This document shows, in pieces, positions 8,359 to 19,043 of a stretch of DNA of 54,979 nucleotides (its first letter is position 1; each line of letters starts with the position of its first letter). The translations under genes and the position numbers were made by a program. Where the stretch lies: the NCBI GenBank assembly GCA_959600635.1, contig CAUGMN010000007.1, positions 1 through 54,979 of the forward strand, given 5' to 3'. The DNA comes from QAMX01 sp003149835 (GTDB taxonomy: Bacteria; Bacillota; Clostridia; Oscillospirales; QAMX01). The notes under the pieces were generated by a model that made no database searches, was not told the DNA's origin, and saw nothing but the letters and a program-made list of their open reading frames with translations.

Positions 8359-11300
8359 TTAGAATTGGATTCTGAATGTCTTGATCTCATACGGGGTGAA
8401 CGCAAAGCGCAGCGTGTCGCCGGCAAAGTCGGCGGCGGTCGGAGATTCCTCGACCAGATCGACCTCGGCGGCCGCTTTCAGCGCGCGCGCAAACGTCAGC
8501 GCGGCGGTTCCGCGGTTGCCGTTGCACTCGTAAGCGCGGATGATATAGCCGTTTCCGTCCTCGGCGCGCTTGACCGTGTCGACGATGATGTTCTCGTTAT
8601 CGACGGAGAGAAGCCCCTTTCCTCCGAGCTTCTGCGCGGCGGCCGCCGGCGCCGGCAGCACTGTCGCGGCGTTGTTGAATTCGTGACCCTTTCGCGCCGT
8701 CTGCGCCGCGCGCCAGTCGCCCGTATGCGGATAAATGGCGTAATTGATCTCGTGTTCGCCGAGATCGGCCATGGTATCGGGGTGCGTCGTGCCGCGCAGC
8801 AGGGTGATTCCGAGCGTGTTGTCGACGCAGTCGTGCGCGTATTTGCAGTCGTTGATGACCGAGACGCCGTAGTCGCCCTCGGAGAGGTCGGCGAATTTAT
8901 GCGCGCAGACTTCAAACTTCGACTGGTCGTACGGCGTGTTGGCGATTGTCGGGCGCAGGAAAGTGCCGAAGCCGACCTCGTAGGCCGCCGTCTGGCTCTT
9001 GACGTTGGCGGGGAAATAGACGCGCATCACCGTATGGCGCACCTGCCAGTCGATCTTCGTTTTGAAATCGACGACGGGCGAGTCCTGATAGACGACGATG
9101 TCCTGCGAAACGACGCATTTTTCAATCCGTTTTTCCACATGGACGACGGCTCGGAAAGCGCTGTTCTCCGTCAGAGCCAGCTTGACGTCCCACTCGCAGT
9201 CGACGGGGCGTTTTTTATAGAGGTCGTAAATATTCCACGCGTCCTCGCCCTGCGGGCCGTCGCGGAACAGGCGGATATCGTTGGCCGGGGCGCTGAGCGC
9301 TTCCCTGCCCGCGCGCTTGTCGTACAACCGTGAGAGACGGCCGAGCGCGTCGACGGTGACGATGTTCTGCGCCGTTTCAAGCGTGATCTCCCCGTCCTTC
9401 TCCGTCACGGCCGCACAAACGCCCTTGACCGGCGTCGCCTTAGCGAACGAATACGCTTTCATGCCGAGCGGCGGCAGCGCCTTGGCCTCAAAGACGACGC
9501 GCGCCATGCCGTTTCCGGCCTCGCTGACGCTGCACGGAACGGCGTTTCCGTCCGCGTCCACCAGCGTCTCACCGGCGCCGATTGCCGCCGCCGGACAGGT
9601 GAACTCACAGACGGCGTCGCGCGTCCACGACAGGAAGTTGCAGGCGGCAAAGACGCCTTCTCCGGCCGAAGCCGTCAGCTTTTCGGTAAACGCCTTGACC
9701 AGCGCGAAGATCTTCTCATAGCCCGCCGCGCAGTCCTCGGCGTATACGCTGTGAATCGAGCTGCCGGGCAGAATGTCGTGGAATTGCAGCAGCAGGATCG
9801 TCTTCCAGCCCTCGTTTAAAAGCGCCCAGTCGGGCTCTGCGCCGAGCAGCTCCGCGCAGACGCCGAGCTTTTCGGCGTTCTGATACATGATCTCCGCCAT
9901 GCGGTTGGCGCGCTTCATTTTGCCCTGCGTCGTCAATGTGCCGCGGTGGGTTTCGATATAAAGCTCGCCGAACCAGACCGGCAGCTCGTCGCGCTTTTCG
10001 TTCAGGCGTTCAAAATAGGTGTCCGCGCGCTCCATGCGCGTTCTCGGCAGACCCGGGAAGTCTTCGAGCCGGCGCGCGTATTCGATCATCTCCCTCGTCG
10101 GGCCGCCGCCGCCGTCGCCGTGGCCGTAGGGGAAGATGACGTCGTCAAAGACGCCGTTCTGCAAGTTCCGGTCCTTTGCCTCGCGCACCTGCTCGGGCGT
10201 CGGGTCGCCGTTATAGCAGCCGGGGTTAAAGGCGATCGAGGAGACGACCTCGCTGCCGTCCAGCCCCTGCCAGCGGAACATCCCGTAGGGGAAGCGGTTC
10301 TGATGCTGCCAGTGCAGCTTGTATGTATAGAAAAAGTCGGTGCCGCTCTTTTTGAGAATCTGCGGCATGTTGGGCTGGAACCCGAAGGTGTCGGGGAGCC
10401 ACGCGACCTTGCTGCGCGTGCCGAATTCCTGTTCGGAGAAACGCACGCCGTACAGCACCTGCCGCACCAGCGACTCGCCGCTGACGACGTTGCAGTCCGA
10501 CTCGACCCACATCGGCCCGACGATCTCCCAGCGGCCTTCCTTCACGCGCTCCTTGATCTGTTCAAAAACCTCGGGATAATAGCGTTTGGTATAATCCATC
10601 AGCTGGAGCTGGCTGCATGAGAACGTGAAGTCTGGAAATTCATCCATCAGGCGCAGCATGTTCGGGAACGTATGCCCGCACTTGCGCACCGTGTCTTTGA
10701 GCTGCCAGAGCCACGCCACGTCGATATGCGTATGGCCGATGAAGTCCACCCAGCCGCGCACGTCGCCGTCGTCGATTTCGGAGAGCCGCGCTTTCAGCGT
10801 TTCGGCCGCGCGCTTCACGGACGCGTGCAGCGCCTCGCCCTCGGCGTCGACGTCGAGATCCTTGATCGAAGCCTCGATGGCGCTGTTGACGCGGACGCGG
10901 ATATGCGTGTTCTCGCTCTGGCGCGTCTTGTTTTCGAGCATATAGAATTCGACGGCGACCATATAGGAATAATAGTAGTTTTCAACGATTCTGTCTACCC
11001 GCTCAATGCCGATTCCGTTGATAAAACCGCGGCTTTTGCCGTAGCTGAGGATTTCCAGCGGAAGCGATTTGCCCGCCCATTCGCTTCTGAGCGGGATGCG
11101 CGTGCGGTTGTTGTCGTGTCCCTGATAATGCTCGCCGTCGATCACAACGTGGCCCTCGCGGTTGGGAATATCGACGCAGAGATAATCTGTATATTCGTCG
11201 TTTATAACAATGTCCTCCGGCACGCAAAGCGTCCCTTTGAGAAAAACCGTTCCCTGCGGAAGCGCGGTGCTGTCCGTCACGGTCTGCCAGTCGCCCGTCA

Positions 11301-11424
11301 GCTCGTAGCGGTTCTCGCCCACATGCTCCGCCTCGCTGTACGACAGCGCCTGCGCCGGTATGAACGCCGCGCGGATCTTGCTTCTCAGCGCTTTCTGTAT
11401 GCCGAAAATCATCTGGTTATCCAT
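8359..11424 (-). CDS. Glycoside hydrolase family 38 alpha-mannosidase
   Basis: The protein has 1021 residues. The zinc and active-site motifs of GH38 are intact: GHTHIDVAWLW (about residue 230), AWLPDTFGFQPN with the nucleophile Asp (about residue 343), and LLLQFHDILPGSS with a zinc-ligand His. N-terminal and C-terminal all-beta domains flank the catalytic barrel. It releases alpha-linked mannose from oligosaccharides, with retention of configuration. There is no signal peptide, so it is cytoplasmic. Longer in-frame starts exist, but GGAGG lies 8 nt before the ATG of MDNQMIFGI, which I take as the start. First gene of the operon running to lacZ; a consensus-like promoter lies about 65 bp upstream. 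Confidence 0.92.
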   Translation of the reverse strand: MDNQMIFGIQKALRSKIRAAFIPAQALSYSEAEHVGENRYELTGDWQTVTDSTALPQGTVFLKGTLCVPEDIVINDEYTDYLCVDIPNREGHVVIDGEHYQGHDNNRTRIPLRSEWAGKSLPLEILSYGKSRGFINGIGIERVDRIVENYYYSYMVAVEFYMLENKTRQSENTHIRVRVNSAIEASIKDLDVDAEGEALHASVKRAAETLKARLSEIDDGDVRGWVDFIGHTHIDVAWLWQLKDTVRKCGHTFPNMLRLMDEFPDFTFSCSQLQLMDYTKRYYPEVFEQIKERVKEGRWEIVGPMWVESDCNVVSGESLVRQVLYGVRFSEQEFGTRSKVAWLPDTFGFQPNMPQILKKSGTDFFYTYKLHWQHQNRFPYGMFRWQGLDGSEVVSSIAFNPGCYNGDPTPEQVREAKDRNLQNGVFDDVIFPYGHGDGGGGPTREMIEYARRLEDFPGLPRTRMERADTYFERLNEKRDELPVWFGELYIETHRGTLTTQGKMKRANRMAEIMYQNAEKLGVCAELLGAEPDWALLNEGWKTILLLQFHDILPGSSIHSVYAEDCAAGYEKIFALVKAFTEKLTASAGEGVFAACNFLSWTRDAVCEFTCPAAAIGAGETLVDADGNAVPCSVSEAGNGMARVVFEAKALPPLGMKAYSFAKATPVKGVCAAVTEKDGEITLETAQNIVTVDALGRLSRLYDKRAGREALSAPANDIRLFRDGPQGEDAWNIYDLYKKRPVDCEWDVKLALTENSAFRAVVHVEKRIEKCVVSQDIVVYQDSPVVDFKTKIDWQVRHTVMRVYFPANVKSQTAAYEVGFGTFLRPTIANTPYDQSKFEVCAHKFADLSEGDYGVSVINDCKYAHDCVDNTLGITLLRGTTHPDTMADLGEHEINYAIYPHTGDWRAAQTARKGHEFNNAATVLPAPAAAAQKLGGKGLLSVDNENIIVDTVKRAEDGNGYIIRAYECNGNRGTAALTFARALKAAAEVDLVEESPTAADFAGDTLRFAFTPYEIKTFRIQF

Positions 11425-11488
11425 CGCTTTATCCTCCATCGCTCCATAGATTGATTTGTGTTTTGCCGCAACTTTCCATACGGTATTG

Positions 11489-11517
11489 ATTATACCTGTT
11501 TGCTCGGAAAATTGCAA
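11489..11517 (-). promoter_or_regulatory. Sigma-A promoter of the minus-strand mannosidase-lacZ operon
   Basis: On the minus strand TTGCAA (11517-11512) and TATAAT (11494-11489) are separated by exactly 17 bp. Transcription would start near 11482 and give a leader of about 58 nt before the ATG at 11424. This faces away from the plus-strand promoter near 11589, so the two operons share about 100 bp of control DNA. Confidence 0.8.
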
Positions 11518-11588
11518 GACGCGCCGCAAAATATTTTCCGCTTGCCGCAGAGGCACGTTCAATTCTGGTAATTTTTTCGGAACTATGC

Positions 11589-11625
11589 TATAATAGAAGC
11601 TGCGCCGCGGCCGGCGCGGCTTCTA
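11589..11625 (+). promoter_or_regulatory. Extended -10 promoter and start-site palindrome for the second mannosidase
   Basis: TATAAT at 11589-11594 is preceded by TGC, an extended -10. No good -35 is visible at 16-18 bp. The hexamer runs directly into a near-perfect inverted repeat: TAGAAGC (11594-11600) pairs with GCTTCTA (11619-11625), and GCGCCG (11602-11607) with CGGCGC (11612-11617). Covering +1, it could be a repressor operator or a 5'-end hairpin. The ribosome binding site GGAAGGA lies at 11654-11660. Confidence 0.6.
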
Positions 11626-11670
11626 TCCCTCATTTTGACGATTTGAATGATACGGAAGGAACATACAGGT

Positions 11671-14766
<3,096 letters not shown>

Positions 14767-14803
14767 AGGGCGCGTATCGGGCAAGACGAGGCTTGGAAAA
14801 ACA

Positions 14804-14857
14804 AATCAAAAAAATGAGCAGAATGGAAGCATTTCCATTCTGCTCATTTTTTTGATT
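14804..14857. terminator. Perfect bidirectional intrinsic terminator
   Basis: A 25-bp perfect inverted repeat (14804-14828 and 14833-14857) with a GCAT loop. The core is TGAGCAGAATGGAA against TTCCATTCTGCTCA, flanked by a run of A on one side and T on the other. It can stop transcription from the mannosidase gene on plus and from the orphan ORF on minus. The rest of 14858-14955 holds nothing I recognise. Confidence 0.92.
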
Positions 14858-14955
14858 CGCTCTTACTTCAATTGTTTTACCCGCCAAACACATGACATTT
14901 TGCGAAGTCAGCTGATTGTTTCGCCATGACTCACTCTGTAATGATAACGTTCCGA

Positions 14956-15408
14956 TCAGCGCATTTGGTCACATTTTCTCTTTGTATCGGCGCAATAGGC
15001 TTGAATTTCCATGCTGCAAAGGTATGTCGTAAAAACGTTGTCGCCGTGTTCCTTAAATATAGCCCCAAAAGGCGTACTCAGACGAATCACATCGGTTTGG
15101 TTGAAGAACATGAGCTGAATGGGATATTCCATAATTCTGCTCTTTCCCGCAATAAATAAAGCTCCCGATTCTTTTTTACACTTTCGACAGTTGCGCAACA
15201 CATTTCCTGCCCGGCGCACGTCATCAAGGCATTCGTCTATTTTGGCTCCGTCTATTGCTCCGAGCGCTACGCGCTCTAAATTTTCCCTGAAATCCAAATC
15301 GATGATACTTTGCGCCGCATCCAGCATAAAGTCATATCCATATTTCCACGTCGCCTGATAATCGGCATATGTCCATCCGTTTTCTTCATAAATTCCTTTT
15401 AACAGCAT
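14956..15408 (-). CDS. Unrecognised 150-residue protein, AT-richer than its neighbours
   Basis: I do not recognise this family. The start MLLKGIYEENGW has AGGAGG 9 nt upstream; the frame stays open further up but lacks a better site. The protein is soluble and mixed alpha/beta by eye. It has six Cys, two of them in NCRKCKKE, and a conserved-looking C-terminal half (YPIQLMFFNQTDVIRLSTPF). Base composition is visibly lower in G+C than all surrounding genes, with more A/T-ending codons, which suggests transfer. It sits alone between the mannosidase terminator and proS, and its leader contains a terminator-like hairpin about 50 nt before the start. It may be a regulator, part of a small mobile unit or an orphan gene. 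Confidence 0.65.
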   Translation of the reverse strand: MLLKGIYEENGWTYADYQATWKYGYDFMLDAAQSIIDLDFRENLERVALGAIDGAKIDECLDDVRRAGNVLRNCRKCKKESGALFIAGKSRIMEYPIQLMFFNQTDVIRLSTPFGAIFKEHGDNVFTTYLCSMEIQAYCADTKRKCDQMR

Positions 15409-15462
15409 ATCTGCTAACCTCCTGCACCAATTTGCCTTCTCTGTTGGGTTTCGTAAAAACTT

Positions 15463-15482
15463 CGGAGGGGGTGTTCCCTCCG
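15463..15482 (-). terminator. Terminator-like hairpin in the leader of the orphan ORF
   Basis: On the minus strand CGGAGGG and CCCTCCG form a perfect 7-bp stem followed after two bases by GTTTTTAC. This has the form of an intrinsic terminator and lies 54 nt before the ORF start at 15408. It could end read-through from proS, or act as an attenuator for the ORF. Confidence 0.6.
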
Positions 15483-15571
15483 GTTTCATCAGTCAGAAAA
15501 GTTCTGTACACCGGGAAAAGAGCGATACGGGCGCATAGCCAAGGATATATACCCGTATGTGACGATATTAC

Positions 15572-15606
15572 TTCCCCCGCCGCGCAGGGTATGCGCGGCG
15601 GGGGAA
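15572..15606. terminator. GC-rich hairpin just downstream of proS
   Basis: TTCCCCCGCCGCGCA (15572-15586) and TGCGCGGCGGGGGAA (15592-15606) form a perfect 15-bp stem with a 5-nt loop, 26 bp past the proS stop. No U-tract follows on the minus strand, so it may protect the 3' end or be a weak terminator. A shorter inverted repeat (ATACGGG and CCCGTAT) follows at about 15525-15558. Confidence 0.6.
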
Positions 15607-15632
15607 AATCATGATCGGTTCTGTCCGCAGAC

Positions 15633-17072
15633 TCAGTACTGCCGGCCCCAGACGACGAGGTGCTTTGCGGGCTTGCCGCAGCAGACGCAGGTGTCGCCGA
15701 CCGGCTCGCCCTCAAACGGAATGCAGCGGCTCTTGACGCCGCCGGTCTCGTCTTTGAGCGTATTCTCGCATTCCTCGTCGCCGCACCACATCGCGCGGAT
15801 GAATCCGGGCTGATTTTTGGCGATGTCGAGGAATTCGGCGTGGTCGCGCGCAATATGCGTTTTCTGGCGGAGGTTATCGAGCGCGCGCTGATACAGCCCG
15901 TCATGCACGGCTTTGAGCGCGTCGGCGACCGCCGTTTCGAGCGCGTCGAGCGAGACGGCAATCTTCTCGCGGTTGTCGCGGCGCACCAGCACGCAGGAGT
16001 TGTTTTCAATGTCGCGCGGGCCGATTTCGAGCCGCAGCGGAATGCCCTTCATCTCGCACTGGCTGAATTTCCAGCCGGCGGAGTTGTCGCTGGCGTCAAC
16101 AGAGACGCGGAACGCGCTGCTGAGGCGGCGGCGCAGCTCCTCGGCCTTGTCGAGAACGCCCGGCTTGTGCGAGGCGATCGGCAGAATCATCACCTGAACC
16201 GGCGCGATGCCCGGCGGCAGAATCAGACCGCTGTCGTCGCCGTGCGTCATGATGACCGCGCCGATCATGCGCGTCGAGACGCCCCACGAGGTCTGATGCG
16301 GATAGCAGAGCTGGTTGTTGCGGTCGGAGAAAGTGATGTCGAAAGCTTTCGCAAAGCCGTCGCCGAAATAGTGCGACGTGCCGCCCTGCAAGGCGACGCC
16401 GTTGTGCATCATCGGCTCGATGGTATACGTCTCCACCGCGCCGGCAAACTTCTCCTTTTCGGTCTTTTGGCCGGTGACGGCGGGAATCGCCAGAGTCTCG
16501 CGGTAAAAATCCTCGTAGCATTTGAGCATGCGCAGCGTCTCGGCGCGGGCATCCTCCTCGGTCTCGTGCATCGTATGGCCTTCCTGCCACAGGAATTCGG
16601 AGGTGCGCAGGAACGGCCGCGTCGTCTTTTCCCAGCGCACAACGCTGCACCACTGGTTGTACAGTTTCGGCAGGTCGCGGTAGGAGTGGATGATATTTTT
16701 ATAGTGTTCGCAGAAAAGCACCTCGGAGGTCGGCCGCACACAGAGCCGCTCGGCGAGCTGATTCTGCCCGCCCTGCGTGACCCACGCCACCTCGGGCGCA
16801 AAGCCCTCGACGTGATCCTTTTCCTTTTGCAGCAGGCTTTCGGGGATAAACATCGGCATATAGACGTTCTCGTGGCCGAGCTCCTTGAAGCGCCGGTCGA
16901 GATCGTGCTGCATGTTCTCCCAGATCGCATAGCCGTACGGCCGGATGACCATGCAGCCCTTTACGCCCGAGTAATCCGCCAGCTCCGCTTTTCTGACGAC
17001 GTCGGTGTACCACTGTGCAAAATCAACGTCCATCGACGTGATCTGCTCAACCATCTTTTTTTCCTGCGACAT
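15633..17072 (-). CDS. proS: Prolyl-tRNA synthetase, short archaeal/eukaryotic-like type
   Basis: A 479-residue class II synthetase that charges tRNA-Pro with proline. RPTSEVLFCEHY (motif with the TxE loop), WEKTTRPFLRTSEFLWQEGH (motif 2 region) and LPPGIAPVQVMILP at the start of the anticodon-binding domain are clear. There is no INS editing insertion, unlike long bacterial ProS. The C-terminus carries paired Cys motifs (CGDEEC and CVCCGKP), the zinc-binding-like tail of the type 3 family. The start MSQEKKM has AAAGG 8 nt upstream; longer frames upstream are not supported. The 17073-17233 leader is too short for a T-box and none was seen. Confidence 0.95.
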   Translation of the reverse strand: MSQEKKMVEQITSMDVDFAQWYTDVVRKAELADYSGVKGCMVIRPYGYAIWENMQHDLDRRFKELGHENVYMPMFIPESLLQKEKDHVEGFAPEVAWVTQGGQNQLAERLCVRPTSEVLFCEHYKNIIHSYRDLPKLYNQWCSVVRWEKTTRPFLRTSEFLWQEGHTMHETEEDARAETLRMLKCYEDFYRETLAIPAVTGQKTEKEKFAGAVETYTIEPMMHNGVALQGGTSHYFGDGFAKAFDITFSDRNNQLCYPHQTSWGVSTRMIGAVIMTHGDDSGLILPPGIAPVQVMILPIASHKPGVLDKAEELRRRLSSAFRVSVDASDNSAGWKFSQCEMKGIPLRLEIGPRDIENNSCVLVRRDNREKIAVSLDALETAVADALKAVHDGLYQRALDNLRQKTHIARDHAEFLDIAKNQPGFIRAMWCGDEECENTLKDETGGVKSRCIPFEGEPVGDTCVCCGKPAKHLVVWGRQY

Positions 17073-17141
17073 ATCCATGTCCTTTCGTCGTATGTATTTC
17101 TGTCTGTTTGGTTTGCCGGAGACACGCGGCATCAAATGCAT

Positions 17142-17180
17142 GAAAAAAACGTCAAAGCGCCGCTTTTCAAGCCGGCGTTT
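17142..17180 (-). terminator. Terminator after the VanW-domain gene
   Basis: On the minus strand AAACGCCG pairs with CGGCGCTTT (one bulged base) around a 10-nt loop. TGACG and then seven T (17149-17143) follow. It lies 54 bp past the VanW gene stop and before proS. A second small stem (ACGCGCC and GGCGCGT) immediately follows the stop. Confidence 0.65.
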
Positions 17181-17233
17181 TCCCTGCGATCGGCTTGAAT
17201 AAATCGTCCTGTACGCGCCTCGTCCCGGCGCGT

Positions 17234-18898
17234 TTACGGCACGGGGTTGGCCTCGACGATCCGCGTCTGGCTCTTGTAATAGCTTTTGTTGGCGAGCCGC
17301 CGCTCCACGAGCGTATCGCCGCTGTAAATCAGCTGATACGTCTCGCACTGATACCCGTCCTTGCCGCTCTGGGTCTGGCGCTGCGTCCCGTATTCGAGGG
17401 CTGTATTGAGCACGTATTCCGTTGAATACGGATAGGTGTTTGTCGTCACGGTTTCGACCTCGACGCGTTTGCCCGCGTCGGTCTTGGTTCCGTACAGCGT
17501 GACCGTCAGCGTTCCCCCGCTCATCACGGCGCTGATTTTGACGGGATAAGCGGTGTTATTCTTAAATTTGTAATCGAGATAGCCCCACTGAACCGTCGCG
17601 TCCTGCCCGAGCGGGACGTAATCGACCTTATAGGCGTGGACCGCGCGCTCGGTGACCTCTAAATCAGCCCGCAGCGTCGCGAGGTAGATCGTAGAGGAGA
17701 CCTGACAGATGCCGCCGCCGATCCCGTCGACCAGCTCGCCGCCCGCAAAGACGATCGCCGGCTTGAAGCCGCGCTCCTCGGTGCGTTCGCCGACGATTTT
17801 GTTAAAGGAAAACTCCTCGCCCGGCAGCAGGATGATGTCGTTGACCTTTTCGGTCGCCAGCGTGACGTTTGTCGTGCGGTTCGTCTCGGCGCTGTTGTAG
17901 GGCGATTCGGCGGTTCCCAAAACGTCGCGGAATAGAGCCGAGGTCAGGATTTCCCGGGTCACCTGCGGCGTCGTGTAGACGAACGGGTAGGTTTTTTCCG
18001 TCCAGTCGGTCTTCTGCATGTCCTCGTTGATCTGATAGATATCGACGTCTTTGCCGATGACCTCGTCGACAATTTTATAGCCGCGCGAGCCGGATTTTTC
18101 GATATAGGCGTCCTGCGCCGGAACGCAGAAAGTCTCGCGCAGAATATTCCAATCGGGGATCTTCGCCTCGGTCACCGTCGGCTCGACGACATATTCGCCG
18201 TATGTCCCCGCGGCGAGCATGCCATGCACCGCGTCGCCCAAGGCGGCTCGGTTGACCTCGATGCCGTCGCTGCCGCGCGTAATCGTCAGGCCGGTATCGC
18301 TGAGAATGTAGCTGTAACTCTTGTATTCGCATTCGACGGAGTCCGCCAGTTCGGTCAGCAGCCGGTCGACCTTCTCCCTGTCGTAGCCGTTGAGCGCGGT
18401 AACCGGGAGCGCATGGGTTTCGTCGGAGCGCAGCAAGCGGTAGCGCTTGAAAACGGATTTGTCGCGCCCATACGCATAAGCCTGCTCGGCGATCGCCTCG
18501 GCGTCAATGCCGGTCATAATCTCCCGCGCCTGAATCGTCACGCTCTGGTCCAAGCATTTGACGACGAGCTGGCGGCCGGAAAAGTAGTTTTCACTGTACT
18601 CGTTGAGCGCCTCGACAGCTTCTTCTTCCGTCATTCCCCCCAGATTGACGCCCAACGCCGTCACCCCGGGGTAGATCTCGCCGTATCCGTTCACTTTTGT
18701 GATAATGGTCGTGAGCATAACCGTTCCGAGGATCAGCACCAGCGCGAACACGCCGATACAGATCCAGAAAAAAGTCGGGCTGACGCCTAAAATCTTCTTT
18801 TGGGGCTTTGCCTGTATATTGATCTCCGTTGTCCGGAATTGCTTGTCGTCGCCGTTGTCGTCCGGCATCTGATCAAGGATCTTTTTCCAGTCGTTCAA
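17234..18898 (-). CDS. VanW family membrane-anchored protein with peptidoglycan-binding-like domain
   Basis: About 554 residues. A short cytoplasmic N-terminus is followed by one membrane segment (WICIGVFALVLILGTVML, about residues 45-65). Then comes a YkuD/PG-binding-4-like domain (YPGVTALGVNLGGMTEEEAV), and then the VanW domain (FAGGELVDGIGGGICQVSST, YVPLGQDATVQWG, FKNNTAYPVKI). It is anchored in the membrane and faces the wall. VanW domains are named from vancomycin operons but their function is not established, and nothing here points to resistance. The start is probably TTG at 18898, 11 nt after AAAGGAGAG; a GTG at 18934 precedes that site. A strong promoter lies just upstream. Confidence 0.85.
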   Translation of the reverse strand: MNDWKKILDQMPDDNGDDKQFRTTEINIQAKPQKKILGVSPTFFWICIGVFALVLILGTVMLTTIITKVNGYGEIYPGVTALGVNLGGMTEEEAVEALNEYSENYFSGRQLVVKCLDQSVTIQAREIMTGIDAEAIAEQAYAYGRDKSVFKRYRLLRSDETHALPVTALNGYDREKVDRLLTELADSVECEYKSYSYILSDTGLTITRGSDGIEVNRAALGDAVHGMLAAGTYGEYVVEPTVTEAKIPDWNILRETFCVPAQDAYIEKSGSRGYKIVDEVIGKDVDIYQINEDMQKTDWTEKTYPFVYTTPQVTREILTSALFRDVLGTAESPYNSAETNRTTNVTLATEKVNDIILLPGEEFSFNKIVGERTEERGFKPAIVFAGGELVDGIGGGICQVSSTIYLATLRADLEVTERAVHAYKVDYVPLGQDATVQWGYLDYKFKNNTAYPVKISAVMSGGTLTVTLYGTKTDAGKRVEVETVTTNTYPYSTEYVLNTALEYGTQRQTQSGKDGYQCETYQLIYSGDTLVERRLANKSYYKSQTRIVEANPVP

Positions 18899-18967
18899 AA
18901 CAATCGTCTCTCCTTTCGGGAAATCGCACCGCACCGCCGCCGGAAAGCCCGGCGGCCGGTGTATGTA

Positions 18968-18996
18968 TTATATCGCCGCCTGCAAAATCAGGCAAC
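18968..18996 (-). promoter_or_regulatory. Sigma-A promoter of the VanW gene
   Basis: Minus-strand TTGCCT (18996-18991) and TATAAT (18973-18968) are separated by exactly 17 bp. The transcript would begin near 18961 and carry a GC-rich hairpin (about 18936-18960) before the ribosome binding site. This separates the gene from uxaC upstream. Confidence 0.8.
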
Positions 18997-19043
18997 AACA
19001 ATGCGGTTACGATTCGGAAACGGATGAATTACAAATGTTTCGT

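Noticed and set aside
15660..17198. A 512-codon plus-strand open frame opposite proS
   Set aside because: It is antisense to a well-supported synthetase and has no recognisable domain.
17073..17233. Possible T-box leader for proS
   Set aside because: The gap is only about 160 nt, is partly taken by the terminator of the preceding gene, and shows no T-box sequence or specifier stem.
17234..18898. VanW protein as a vancomycin-resistance gene
   Set aside because: VanW domains are common in ordinary Clostridia genomes, and no vanH, vanA/B, vanX or vanRS genes are present.
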